This document shows positions 42,289 through 54,915 of a DNA stretch of 64,000 nucleotides, in pieces (the stretch's first letter is position 1; every line of letters starts with the position of its first letter). Origin of the DNA: Rehmannia glutinosa (lineage: Eukaryota > Streptophyta > Magnoliopsida > Lamiales > Orobanchaceae); the NCBI GenBank assembly GCA_016081115.2, contig JABTTQ020002552.1, positions 62,001 to 126,000 of the forward strand, in the 5' to 3' direction. The notes beneath the pieces are model-generated. The model did no database searches and had not been told where the DNA came from. It worked only from the letters and a program-made list of their open reading frames with translations. The translations under genes were made by a program, and so were the position numbers.

Positions 42289-42804
42289 TAGGGCTGCAAT
42301 CAAACCGAACCGAGTCGAGTTTTTGAGTGTTTGAGTTTGGCTCATTTATTATCGAGTCGAACTCGAGCCTGAATTTATCGAACATGTTGATGGCTCACAA
42401 ACTTTTTCGAGCCTAAACGAGCTTAGTAAATATTAATTAAAAATTAAAATATTCTTCAATTTATTACAAAAAATAAAATTATTTATATTTAAAATTTGTA
42501 ATATATTTATTAAAACTTATAATTTTATTCAAAAAAATTTTATTGATATTTTTTATATTATCTTAAATAAAAATATGAAAATTAAAATTAAAATAAAATT
42601 ATTAGTTTAATTTATACGAGCTTACTATCGAGCCTATTCACGAGCTTACTAACGAGCTTGTTCACGCGAGCTAATGAACCGAATATCTCTAAGTTTGAGA
42701 TTGGTTCGTTTATTTTAACGATCCTCATTAAACGAACCCGAACAAGCTTTTATCGAATCGAGCTCCAAATAGCTCACGAGCGGCTTGGTTCATTTGCATC
42801 CCTA
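42289..42804. mobile_element. hAT-like element with perfect 8-bp target duplication
   Basis: Starts TAGGGCTGCAATCAAACCG, ends GGTTCATTTGCATCCCTA. CCTAGGAT flanks it at 42281-42288 and 42805-42812. Ends carry CGAGCTC / GAGCTCG repeats; AT-rich middle. Confidence 0.88.
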
Positions 42805-43067
42805 CCTAGGATAGATAGTGAAATTTTGCTCACTTTATTAATGGGAGACCATAATGGACTTAGTAAAAGATGGGCCAAGTGAATAAGATGGTCTTGTGCA
42901 CTTACAGAGTTGGGCCAAATGTGCAGATTGTAGTGTAAAATCGTTGAGCGATTTAGCCGCGACTCGGATTGGTTTTGCAACCTTTCCTAATTTAAAACCT
43001 TACCCAAAATTCTTCTTTTTTCTACCTTATACCATAATTTCCTTATTTTTAGCTTGATCCAAAATTT

Positions 43068-43631
43068 TCACCTTCTTAATTTCAGATAATGTTTGCAGCA
43101 TGTTATATCTATTAGCCTACATATTTTATAGGGTGGAAGAGTCACATTCTCTTTGAAATACAAGCAATCTTTGAAATAAAAGCAATAATCATAATGACTT
43201 CTTTTAAATTTCAAAGAAAACATGCATTCATCAGAAACTTTGGTTGAACTGAGCGAATGCCAATAAGGCAAACATGATAGGCAATTCCTTCTTTTGGGTG
43301 AACCCCTTAGCATTAATCTTGCCTTCAATCTGATTTTTTCATTCATTCTTAAGCTTAAACGACCTTTCTCAATCCACAATAAAGTAATTAGGAGGTTTAG
43401 GCACAAAAGTTCACGCATATCACAGATTATGTGCATCAATTCCATGCGAATGCATGCCTCGTTTCTAAAGAAAGAACTCTTCTTTAAGTTATATTCAATC
43501 TTGAAAGACCTTAGCTTTTGACTTTTGAGAAAAGCTAGTTCCAGCTTTTCCGAATTAAGTGATATTAATTTTATTTCATTTTCTGCGCAACTACACTCTT
43601 TTGGACATTCCAATCTGTTGATTTGTGCCAA
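43068..43631 (-). CDS. Unrecognised 187-codon open frame
   Basis: A minus-strand frame with ATG at 43631 (MAQINRLECPKECSC), long for this AT-rich region. It has 13 or so cysteines, several lysine-rich stretches, and an ending ITCCKHYLKLRR. There is no signal peptide or membrane helix and I see no known domain. It could be a relic of a gene or a chance frame. The plus strand also has a 75-codon frame inside it. Confidence 0.25.
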   Translation of the reverse strand: MAQINRLECPKECSCAENEIKLISLNSEKLELAFLKSQKLRSFKIEYNLKKSSFFRNEACIRMELMHIICDMRELLCLNLLITLLWIEKGRLSLRMNEKIRLKARLMLRGSPKRRNCLSCLPYWHSLSSTKVSDECMFSLKFKRSHYDYCFYFKDCLYFKENVTLPPYKICRLIDITCCKHYLKLRR

Positions 43632-44740
43632 AACAAAAGAAGGGATTTAATTTGTCCCATATTGATTTGGAAACAAAAGAGATTGACACGTCAATCTATT
43701 TAAGAAACCCATATGTGTTTTGATTTTAATTGATCCAGTCAAGAACACTTTTTAACCTTTGTGTTTTAAATTCCTTTTTTTGTATATTCTCCACTATGGG
43801 GAGAGAGATAAAGATTGTATGTGTGATTGTAATTAAAATATTTCACATAGTGAAATGGGTCGTGGTTTTTCTCTATCGTTATCACCAACTTTGTAAATAT
43901 TTGTGTGTATATATATATTATATATATATTAATATGATCTTCATTAAACTCCCGACTCCTATTTACACAAGCGAGCTTCTTTCTTAATTTTCACGTGCCA
44001 ATTTTTTGTACAGATCCTTTAATTTATCCCATTTACAACAATAGTAAAAAACTGGGCCGATGTCAATCCACTATGTAAATATGTATTGAGATATGTCACT
44101 TGTGAGTTGTCCCACATTGATTAATTAAGAGAAGATCCACTTTATAAGTCTAGTGAGCTACTCCTCCTATCACCAATCGGTTTTAGGATGGAACCTCACT
44201 TGGTGGACTTGGACTCTCTCCCATATTGGTACCGAATTTAACAATATGCATGCATGCATCCACCACAAAAAATGTTTATATTTGATAACATTTTTAATTG
44301 GATGCTATTTCACACAGAAGCCTAAGACAATTGTTAAATTATGTTTCAATATATAATCGAATTTTAATGATAGATCAGAATTGTCACGTACGAAGTTGCC
44401 TTATAATCAAAATGCCTGATGCTACCGATCAAAAAAAAAAAAAAAATGCCTGATGCTAAAGTGCTAGATGCCTACCATACAAGTATATACATTAATTCCT
44501 CATTACCACTTTTAGCAATAAGAATCACCTAGCAATGAACTATTACAAGGCAAAATTTTCTAAATATGATAAATGAACAACAAATCACTCTGAAATGTAA
44601 AACAAGAACAATTACATCATTTTTACTTGCAACCTTCGTAGCTACGCAATCTGCCACACGGTTTCGTTTCTAGATAAGTGTCAATCCACAAATAGGCCGA
44701 GTGTGCACGCCAAAATTAGGTTAGTGCAAATCATTTGCTT
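43632..44740. other. AT-rich intergenic with a possible LTR fragment
   Basis: 44105-44260 (from GTTGTCCCACATTGATTAAT to about GGACTTGGACTCTCTCCC) has the look of a dispersed LTR or TRIM piece, with TTTATAAG as a promoter-like motif near 44142; I could not find a partner in the window. TATA-repeat sequence lies at 43908-43932. A short A tract is at 44431-44446. Confidence 0.35.
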
Positions 44741-45775
44741 CTAGGTAATTGATGTTGGGTATACAGGTAAGAGAGAGGTAAAAATAAAAAAGAGGCTAAA
44801 AATATTTACTCAGTAAAAGTATTATCTCATCAAAATACAATTTGACACTCAAACTTTGCTCACAATTTTGTATACAACTTTCTCAAAATGCAATTGCACT
44901 CTCTAATGTCTTGATAAGCTTTATTTTGTTGCTCTTGGATTGATTCATAAATGCTGAAACAACCAGCCTATTTATAGGCTTTAACATTCAATAATTTGCT
45001 AATTAAACACTTCATCACTGATGGTGCACTAATGAAGTGGGTTAGTTACAATTAATAATCAATCATACCTTTAGAAGTTGGATTGTTGACTATAATCTTC
45101 AGCCACTATTTTCGTATATTTGTTGACAAATAAGAAGAAATGGACACGTATAAGTATTGCTAATTATACTTTTTTTAACAATTGCTAGTTCTTCTCCAGT
45201 GATAATATAGATTTGAGCATGTTGAATTCGATTTATGTTGACCGTCTGAAACCTTAGTGAAGCATTAGAAAAACAGAGTACTCTGTACTACGTTTGAAAC
45301 CTACTGGCACCTTAGGTTCTCGTGACACATTATATACAAAAAGTTTTTAGATAATAATTTTTTAAGTGTCCATTACTGCATTTATTTTCTGTTATGCTAT
45401 TCGTTCTCTTTAGTGTACTGTGTTTATTTAAAATGTACAATAACACTATAACAGCAGCCATAGCCCCATGGTTTCAAGTTTCAACCATTACAAATGACTT
45501 TGGCATGACATGGGAATTTAAGTTGTAGAAATAAGTTAATTAAATCATGTTTAATATGCATTTGGTTAAAGAATAATTGTGCATTACACAAAATTAAGGA
45601 TATAACGGGAAAATAACACACGTTGCAACTAGATTATGCTAATCTTAAGAGAAAGGTAAAGTAGCTTTAAATATATATTCGTTCAAGTTTTTGCATGATG
45701 AATAGCACACGTTGCAACTAGATTATGTTGCATACACAGAAACATCATATATTACATTTTGTGCACTATTGTTTT
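44741..45775. other. AT-rich sequence, possible solo LTR, local duplications
   Basis: 44757-45180 includes a minus-strand TATA-like CCTATAAATAGG near 44968 and could be a solo LTR, but no boundaries are certain. CACACGTTGCAACTAGATTA occurs at 45619 and again at about 45705, and a segment at 45725-45770 recurs at 46662-46710. 44460-44525 recurs at 46558-46625. Confidence 0.4.
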
Positions 45776-46195
45776 TGTAACGACCCAGTTTTCAAATTAA
45801 AAGAGTAACTTAATTTAATAAGAAATTATACTTAAAGGCGCACGAATAAGACATAACTCAAAAATAAAAGGAATAATTTTATTAATAAACCCAAAAAAAA
45901 TCCATCACACTTCCGCTGCGTTAATCTAATTTTATAAAATGTAGTCTAATTATTAAAAACAGATCTGATGCGCCACATGTAACGACCAAAATTACTAAAA
46001 TCCAAGTAATTGGGTAAAATAAAGCATTTTATGAAACATAGCCTAAAATTAAAATATTGCAATCAAGTAAACAAAATACATTATTTCGAGGTGGGGATAT
46101 TCTATTCACTTATTGTTTGTCGGTATTAAATGCTTCGTATATGTGTAATTGTTTATGTGCAAATGTGAAAATAAATTATGTTAGCCTGGGCTGTA
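45776..46195. repeat. LTR-like fragment starting TGTAACGACCC
   Basis: TGTAACGACCCAGTTTTC at 45776 and ATGTAACGACCAAAATTAC near 45978 resemble each other and the TGTAACGCCCC edge at 63949. It probably derives from a retroelement LTR; the ends are not defined. Confidence 0.4.
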
Positions 46196-46385
46196 AGAAG
46201 GTCCGGGATCAAAATTATCCTCGGGGTGAACCCGCGAGTGTTATATTAGTGCGAGGGGGGGTTTGTAAGAAGGTCGGGATCGGAAGTATCTCGGGGTGAA
46301 CCGCGATCTTAGTCGGTACGTAAGAAAGTCCGGGATCAGTATCGTCGGGGTGAACCAGCAGATCTTATAAAAAGTAGTCAAATCA
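46195..46385. repeat. Three-unit diverged tandem repeat
   Basis: Units start GTAAGAAGGTCCGGGATCA (46195), GTAAGAAGGTCGGGATCGG (46264) and GTAAGAAAGTCCGGGATCAG (46320), each followed by a CTCGGGGTGAACC-type stretch. Unit length is about 55-69 bp. GC-rich against its surroundings. No gene. Confidence 0.75.
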
Positions 46386-47741
46386 CTTGGAGATATGGTA
46401 TTTGGTCTCGCCTATTAGAAAAAATTTAAACTATTAAATATTTTAGAAGACATTTTATAACCTGTCAATGAGGCATACCTGGATCAGACATATATTTAAC
46501 GACTGAAACATCTCACAACATACGAAATATCTGCTTTATATATGCTAAAGTACTACATCTAGATGCCTACCATACCATACAAGTACATGTATACATTTCC
46601 TCACTAACACTTTTAGCAATAAGTTAAAAGTGTCAATTCAAGACTTGCCTACTTTCTCTTATGTTGCATATATACAGTAACATCATATATTACATTTTGT
46701 GCACTACTACACATGATTTAATTTGATGTCTAGGAAATTAATATTTGTTTTGTGTGCAATCAAGCTATACTTGGTTTCGATGTTTTGTAATTCCACCCAA
46801 CCATAAATAGGGATATGAGTGATTTAGATTTTTTTATTATACTTCTGGTTTGATTGGTTTGACTTTTACAAATAAATAAATATTTTTATAATTTGTTCAC
46901 CAAACAATTTAACTTCTGATATTACTTGCAAAACACTAGCTATCAACTTATGATTCTCAATTATTTTCACTTACGCTATAGTAGATCACTTCTCTAATTA
47001 AAAGCAAAAGTTTTTACAAACACTCCAGATAATTAATTAATTTAAACGGTATAAAATTGAGTGTTGATTAAAATTCTCAAATTTTTGGATAATGCAAAAG
47101 TAAAAGAAAAGTCACTCAACACTATAATGTGACACTTAAATTAGAAATTATTTAATTTATTACAATTATCATTGCTGTAAGGAATTGATATACCCACAAC
47201 TCCACTTCTAATTTACTTAGCATGAAAAGGAAAAGGCAATGAATACCCAGATCAGGAGCTAATTTACTTTACTAAGCAATCGACTTTTAAAATTATTTTT
47301 TTCTAAAAAAGGAGCTTATTTGATACTTTAAAATTCATTTTTTTTTGCCCAAACATATATGATACCGTTTCATTCAATTATTTGTCAAATTTGGTTTTAT
47401 ATCATTTAATTCCTCAAGCAGTCACATCCGAATTTATCACCGAAATAGTCAAATTACCACTCTTCGTTATTTATGTTCAAACTTTCCAGCCAAAAACCTT
47501 GCGGGCTTAATTCTTGTGCTTTATCACAACCGTAATGCATTTTTGTATATCTTCCAATGGAAAAAGATAATATTCTTCTCTTTAATTTCGAATAAAATCA
47601 GTAAACGTCTCTGCCTATTTAACCTTACATTTGATAATGTTTCCTCTGTGCATGATCAATCTGCCTTTCTTTTTGTTTTTTTTTAATAACTAATTTTGAT
47701 GCCTACATGAACTGAAAAATCACCTCAAGAGCCTGAAGTAT
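46386..47741. other. AT-rich intergenic sequence
   Basis: No gene recognised. 47458-47520 holds the segment shared with 1650-1770. 46558-46710 holds the copies of segments at 44460 and 45725. Confidence 0.45.
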
Positions 47742-48063
47742 ATAAATAAGGGATGATTACAAAAACACCCCTGAGGTTTAGATTAATTACAAAAAATCCA
47801 GAGATGATTCAAAATTACAAAAAACTCCTTCAGGTTTCATTTTGTCTTAATTTAAGAGAAACTGTAATATTTTTGTAAATGTGAAAGGGGGTTTTGAAAT
47901 TTTTTTGAAAATCACCGGAAAAAATGTAAGACGTAATCAAACCTCAAGGCGTTTTTTGTAATTTTCAAAGTGCTCTGGGTTTTTTGTAATTAGCTCAAAC
48001 CTCAGGAGTGTTTTATAATTAGCCCAAACCTCAGGGGCGTTTTGTAATTATCCCTATAAATAA
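47742..48063. mobile_element. MITE with 8-bp target duplication
   Basis: Body 47750-48055 between ATAAATAA copies (47742-47749, 48056-48063). Left end GGGATGATTACAAAAACACC, right end GGGGCGTTTTGTAATTATCC, inverse of each other, with further inner copies of CAAACCTCAGG on the right. Relative of 19190-19461. Confidence 0.82.
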
Positions 48064-48284
48064 TCATAAAACTTATAATAACAAGCCAAGCCCTTTCGCA
48101 TCAAATTTGTGCTACTAAACACCCAAAATTTCAGTATCTCATCACACTCAAATATCTCATAATACCTATTCCATAACAATAATAAAGATTAAACATGCAT
48201 ATCAAAACAACTCAAAACCTGTCAGTTTAGTTAGTTAGAACCTCATATCTGTTAGACAATCAACGGATATGATTGCGTCTTCCT

Positions 48285-48804
48285 TATATAAATAAGTCGT
48301 ACAAACACATCATTGTTATTCATTCAATAAAAATTCATTTTTTCTACAGTTTATACACAATCGCCCAATTATTCGCGATAAGATTCGACGTCTTCACATC
48401 CTAAATCTTGAAAGATTCGACGTAAAGCTTGTCGATTCGGAGCAAACCCTTCATAAATTGGCGAGTAGATTTCGAGCCAGGCTTTCCTCAAGGCAGTGTA
48501 ACGGTAAATATGTAATTCTTTTTTTTTTTTTTTTGATTATACTGTACAGCTCTGATATAGAGGATTTTAAAGTTCATATTTGTTCATGTGCTCTGAGGTT
48601 CATCCAACAAAAGAAAAAAACAAAAAGTGGAAAAACATACTTTTCATTCAGCTCTGATTACATAATATATATTTCTTCATTCATTCATTCATATATCCTT
48701 TGCTCTGTCACTTTCATTTGCAGAAGCTTGCAATTCGACTTCTTTTCAAAATCCAAGTTCTTCTCCATATATATACGACAATAAATTCCAGGTACTTTTT
48801 AGAG
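48285..48804 (+). pseudogene. Possible 5' exons of a gene, start codon lost
   Basis: A TATA-like TTATATAAATAAG lies near 48288. About 170 bp later, 48458-48504 reads ASRFRARLSSRQCN after TTG, where an ATG would be expected, and ends at a GTAAAT donor. The next candidate exon, 48722-48791, sits between a CAG acceptor and a GTACTT donor and stays open in the matching phase (EACNSTSFQNPSSSPYIYDN). The Arg/Ser-rich start resembles a mitochondrial presequence. It may instead be an LTR retroelement leader, since the upstream part also looks LTR-like. Unrecognised. Confidence 0.25.
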
Positions 48805-48855
48805 AATTGTTTACATTTTTCAGATTTATGGCCCTCAGACTTCAGACAGTAAATG

Positions 48856-49438
48856 TAGGCTTGTTTATGTTTCCAATGGCCTCTTTCCAATTTCCAACTA
48901 TACATAAAAGTGGAATCATGTTTGTTCAAAAAATTTTCAATGGAAATCATCATTTTTATTTTCTATTTTTCACATAAAACAACATCTCAAACCTATAATT
49001 TCTATTCTCAAACCTATACACTACCCTACACCACTCATCATTACTTATCAATCACTATTTTCATATTTTAACCCAATTATATATGTGGGACTCACTATTA
49101 TCAACTTTATCTACTTAAAATATTACTATTTTTAAATTATAATTATCTAATGGGACCCACCAACTATAATCTTACAAATATAATATTATATATTCAAATT
49201 AAAATATTTAAGTGGACCCCACCACTACCAACTTTTCAATTATTATATACATAAAATAATATTTCAAAACTATTCAAACCAAACACAATTTCATTTCTAA
49301 CCCTACATAAAACACATTTCAATTTATTCATCCAAACACAATCTCAATTTCCACACGAAAACCAATAAATTCTCAAAATTTTATTTCCAACTCCAGAAAC
49401 TGGAAATGGACCATGAAAACATAAACAAACAGGCCCGT
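48856..49438. mobile_element. MITE-like element with GGCCTGTTTGTTTATG ends
   Basis: Left GTAGGCTTGTTTATGTTTCC and right AAAACATAAACAAACAGGCC are imperfect inverses, followed inwards by TTTCCAATTTCC / GGAAATGGA. The AT-rich core contains ACAATTTC-type short repeats. Target duplication not resolved (GTA at both edges). Confidence 0.6.
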
Positions 49439-49554
49439 AGTCTTTCTTTAATTTCCAGGTCACATAGATGCATATGTATTTTTTAAGAAAAATTATTGAT
49501 TAGGTGGACAAAATAAAACAAAGAACCGGGAATTGGGGGAGGGGACGGAGGGTT

Positions 49555-52500
49555 GGGCAATGGGGGGAGTCAGGTTGCTAGTTTAATAAAAGTAATATTT
49601 GTCTAAATCGTTTTAATTTCAAAACCTTAAATATGAAGCTTTTTTGAATTACTCATCTTTTTTAGAAATTAGTACGTAAATTTTTTTTATTATTCAACCA
49701 GATATTTTAGTTAATTTCAGTTTTTTTAATTGTACTTATATGGATTATTTATGTAGTTAGTAAAAAAGAAAAATGTAATATTTAAAGCTCAGAAAAACAA
49801 ACAAAAATACAAGAGAAAAGAAATTAAAAAAGTTATTTGGTAGCATCTACATATTTATAGGAATCTGGTTGTTTGAAATAAAATATAAAATTAAATTTTC
49901 ATATAATGATTACTAATAAATACTAGATTCGCTAATTATATTTAAATTTTATCAATTTTACTAATAAGATTATTTTGTCCAAATAAATACCTAGTTGACT
50001 TTGGTTCTTTTTTCCCTTCCAAATTTGTTCACATAAGCTGCCAAATCAAATATTCTTCCTTCAAAATTAAGAATTTTTGAAAAATAATGCTAGGGCAGCC
50101 AACATGTATAATTTACCTGTCGTAAGCAGTTGTTACATGATCAAAAGCTTGAATTTTTCTAATTTAAAGGACTTAATCCAAATTCGAGAAAAAAAGGACA
50201 AAAACTCTGAGTAGACCTACTTAGAGAACGAAAGAAATTGCCTTTATTTCAAATGTTTGCCGGAAAACAGATGGATACTGGAGATAGAAAAAAAAATAAT
50301 GAAACGAAAGAGGTGGAATCTTTAGGATCTTATAATTTACAACCAAAAACTTGTCACTATGACCTTGGTTTACGAAGAAACTTATCATAAGAACCTTAAA
50401 GTTACAGAAAGACCAACAGAAATAAGCTCAACCAAAAACATAAAACCACTTACAAAGAGTGGGAGGATAGCAAATAACCATCCTTGGAGATATCCCCTAA
50501 TTAGATATTATTTTTAGGGATGCATAAAATTTTCACACTTTTGATCGATGACTTTTTCTGTTTCCCATTGGTTTTGGATTTTATATTCTTTGCCTTTTGT
50601 ATATTTTGTTAACTTATATTATTCAACTAATTGGTTCTGAGCTTCAATTAGCATGTATATGCTACAACCTTTTATATGTGTGTAATATTCTATTCACTCA
50701 TAATCTTCACATATTTGGAAAGTGCAAAGTTGGAAGAGAAATGACTAACACTAATACTGAAAGTGTAGTATGAAATTTTAATTTTCCTTGAGGACTAACT
50801 TTATATCATCATACTCATAAAAAAATGTTTTCAATTCTAGAATGGAATAAGCCACATTATAATGGCAGTGCAACTAAGAAAATGCAAGGAATGAACATCG
50901 TGCTATATAGAAAAATAATAATTTAAAGGAATCAGCAGTATTAAAACCAGCTGCTCTGATATCATGTTGAAATTTTGAAGAGAGAAGAAAAATTACAAAA
51001 ATATGTGTGGTTTAGCGCACAAAATGCCAAAAAGCTATAACACTTTCATTTCTCTCTTATTTTCAGAGTTCCAATATGACATGAGTAAAAGACATATAAA
51101 AGAAAAGAAACTATTATATAAATAAACAGAGATCATCCATATCAATTTACATTAAATGATATATCCTGTTATCCCAATAAATCCATTCAATGTTTTATTT
51201 TGATTCATTTTGATTCTCAACAAACATTAATTTAGTGCCTTCGAGCTTAAGGATGAATCCCATGCTTTTAAAAAAAACATTGCTAATTTTTTATATATTA
51301 TATTTACTTTTCTGAAAAATAACATGACATATATGAAAAAAAAACATTGTTATCTTAGATGTCACTAACAAATAGTGAAGTATCATATTTGAAATACAAT
51401 AAAAACCATCATTACTACTTCAGTTGCATCTATATCAACGCTAACATAATCTCCCTACTTCAGGTAATCTGTTGCATCTATTCAAAGCATCCAAATCATC
51501 CGTTGAACATGATTATACTCACCAAATTAAACTTTTAATTAAAAAAATTGTTCTTCTTTCGTAAGCTAGGTTCGTTTGTTTTTTCAATAATCCAAAATTT
51601 AACTCAATGTTTGATGATTTGTTTCCCAGATATGGTTGCACCATCTACTTCTGCTACTGCTTTACATTCGGTGTCAAACGACACCAATGAGCCTTCTTGT
51701 GTCGACATTGAAGTCGATGTCGAGTTCCAATCACTCGCACCACCAACACCTATTCCAGCATCGCCATCAATTCAATCATCCGTACAACCATATTTTCCAA
51801 GCCCTATTCAATCGTCCACACCACCATCCATTCCAGAAACACCATTTCTTTTAAGCGACATTGGAGGTTTTGACATTGAAAACTCTGATTATGGTAACGT
51901 CAACCCTCCAATAGTTTTACCCTCTTCTGAAAACCCTGTGCAATGCCGAATTAATTGGCGGAGAGTTATAAAAGTTCTAGTTTGTTGTTCCATAATTATT
52001 AGCATAGGTCTATTTGGAATATTATATTTTATAAAGAGAGGCAAAATAAATTCGAGTGCGAAGTTAACATCACTGTTTCTAAGGATGGAAAATCCAATTT
52101 TACAATGATATCCGAAGCAGTGGATGCTTCCCCGAGTTACAGCCCATACAGAGTGTGTATCATTATTGGGGCGGGGAATACCATGAAACGGTAAAGATTG
52201 GTCAGGAAAAAACCAATCTCGTTTTGATGGGAGAAGGGATTGGGAGGACTACAATATCCTCAAATGCAAGCAGAGATGAACTTTACACCACTTCGCCACT
52301 AGCAACATTAAGTAAGCATTCCTTGTCTTCAATTGCTTGAAGGTTTTTTAATACAATTAATAGATGGATCCTAACTATATATTTCAAAAACCAATATGCA
52401 GATATCAATGGTAAAGACTTCATGGCTCAAGATTTGTCAATTTTAAATACTGCAAAGCATGGTCTTGCTGTCGAAAATAGGGCAGACAATTCAGTTTTCT

Positions 52501-53185
52501 TCAGGTGTAGACTAGAAGGAGCTAATGCAACTCTACATATCAATGGCAATAAACAATTCTATCGTAGTTGCCAGATTTATGGTCTAAATAATTTGGTATT
52601 TGAGTTGCACGTTCCTTTTTTCAAAAGTGTGAGTTTCGAAGTGAGAAATCTTATCCTGAAGAAAAAATAATATTTGCGAGCCAATCTTCTTATGTTTTTA
52701 ATTTGAAAAGTGGCTTTGTATTCCACCGTTGCTCATTCTATATTGATAAGTTTCGAAATAACTCAGAAAGAGTGTTTTTAGGTAGTTCATTAGGGAATCA
52801 CACATCTTTTGTAATCATGCAATCCTATTTGGATGCATCACTTGGGGGATACTTTTTTGATACCTCTCCGCCGAATACTACCTACTATGCCATTTTTGGC
52901 AACGTCGGACGTGGTGCAGCTTTATATATACCACCATTTGTCCGTGTACTAGATGATATAGAAGCTGCTTCTAAATTTTCTTTGAGAGTGTTTCTAGGTG
53001 GAGGTGTTAATTGGATTCCAGCGGGAGTGGAATACGATTTAGATTTACATAAATGATTAGTTTGAAAGTCTTTAACATGTATATTTTTCTGTAAAGTACA
53101 ATATATATTTTAGTTATTCCTCTGTGAAGTTTTGTTATCTCTTAATTCTGCAAGCTGTCATGAAATAGTACAACATGCTGATAAA
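49555..53185. repeat. Segmental duplication copy B
   Basis: Collinear with 19461-20377, 25449-25986 and 26718-28830 of copy A. It lacks Copia 2, the hAT-like element and the (TG)n tract, so it preserves the pre-insertion layout. It holds pectinesterase-like pseudogene copy B. Confidence 0.88.
51632..53056 (+). pseudogene. Pectin-methylesterase-like pseudogene, copy B
   Basis: Same architecture as copy A: MVAPSTSATALHSVSND, a Ser/Pro-rich segment, a membrane helix (VLVCCSIIISIGLFGILYFI, about 51970-52030), a basic stop-transfer, then the pectinesterase domain, with an intron at 52312-52401. Motifs: NFTMISEAVDASPSYSPY, TNLVLMGEGIGRTTIS, NKQFYRSCQIYGLNNLVF, MQSYLDASLGGYFFDTSP, FGNVGRGAALYIPPF. 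The QDTL site reads NATL and the VDFIFG aspartate is N, so it is catalytically dead. Breaks: the same frame change after the membrane helix as copy A, one lost base near 52168, another near 52598. N-terminal exon is fully open here, unlike copy A. Confidence 0.85.
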
Positions 53186-54915
53186 TGATCTAATTAATTA
53201 GTCTGGCAATTTTCTAATATGCTAAACTAAAAAAAATGAGTAAGTAATTAAATTCTTCGTTATTGGACTAGATTAGTGGATATTTTTAACACAGTATATT
53301 GTATTTAGTTTGTTTAATCATCTCTTCATCACTATTTTAATTGTATACCAAAATATGTTCTTGTAGATATACAATTGGCCATTCTCAACACTCGTGCAAA
53401 TACAAAAAAAAAAAAAAAAAAAAAATAGCTATTCATTATCCAAATTTAAACATTTTCATAAATGAGAATTATACTATATAATGAATACATATATAAAACA
53501 CATAAAAAATTAGGTTTCATTATCATCATTTGCTTGTGAGTTGTGAATGTGAGTCTCATACTCTTTTTAGAAGTTAATAACATGTATTCTTCTTTCAATT
53601 ATTGTTTTTTCTTAATTGTTACCAGCATATCTTGAAACACATTTATGGGTGAAATAAGATCTACTGGATATTGGCCTCTTCAATTTTTAATTTTGCAGAT
53701 CAGTAACTACATGAAGCTCATGAAAATCAAATTCTCGCAAATATTCGGGGAAAGGGCAAATAAAAGCAATGGCTTGCAACACTCGTTCGAAATGATTTTT
53801 TTTTTTCCGGATAATTAGAATTAACTAGGTGGCAACATAAAAGTGGATTATTTGGCTATTTCTTCGTTTCAATTCAAAAATAGTTCGACATTCATTTTAG
53901 ACTTCAGGTAATTTAGCCTGCTTTAATTGAAAAGACTCATCATTTATAATAAATCAATAAGATACAATTGAGTCATCTTGCATGCATGAATATAAAAAGT
54001 TGTAAAATTCTATGATTTTAAAGAAACATACAAGCAACATATGATTAATAACAAACACATCAAGAAACAGATTAGTGAAGGAAAACACATAACTACATAT
54101 ACGAACAGATTAATTGTAATGTTAAATATTCTTCAATGAAACTAACAAAACAGGACGGTGCAAGACAAATTAACACATCAAAATAAGTTATGTATCAAAC
54201 GCCAGAAAAAAACTCAAACTGTATTACATGTTGCAATCAGAAAGAATATTTACGGTAATAATATTTGAAACACGAAAAAATAGAGAGAAACATATCAGAA
54301 AGTCTCCCCCTACAGCTCTCCATCTGCAAAATCAGCAGCATGCCACACACACGAATTTTTCATTCTCTTGATGCTCTTGCACCCGACATTCACGCAACAT
54401 AAAATCAAGCAATGCACATTTATTGCTATAAGTTCATTCATTATCTTTAATAGAAACTCTCCCCAAAATAATAAGACAAAATTAAGAGGATTACAGATTA
54501 CTCTGTATCTCACATCATGGAATTTCCAAGATATGAATGCTCAGTTCAATGGGTATGGAAAAGCCTCTCTTACTATAAAGTCTGGAATGGAGAGACCATG
54601 AGAAGTAGGAAATTAGGCACCTTGGCCAATTGTAAGACCCCAAACATCCTCCCTTAGGACATGACTTGGGAACATGACTCTTTTTTCTTTCGGAATCGGT
54701 TCAGAGGTCAATGTAAGGTATGGCCACGAAAACGCACGAAAAATGCTACAAGATTTCTTTGCTCCTTTCCTAAAGGCAATGTTCAGATTTCACAGGTTGT
54801 TACAGGATACAGAGGTGAATCTCTACGTCAGGTATAAATTTACGTAAACTATTTCACAAGACATAGATCAACTGAAGTAACACTAATGGAGATAACAATA
54901 GAAAACTGGACATAC
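53186..54915. other. AT-rich intergenic sequence
   Basis: No gene recognised. An A tract of about 21 lies at 53405-53426. The segment 54300-54860 has more balanced base use and could contain decayed 3' exons or UTR of the minus-strand MYB-CC relic, but no conserved block was found. Confidence 0.4.
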
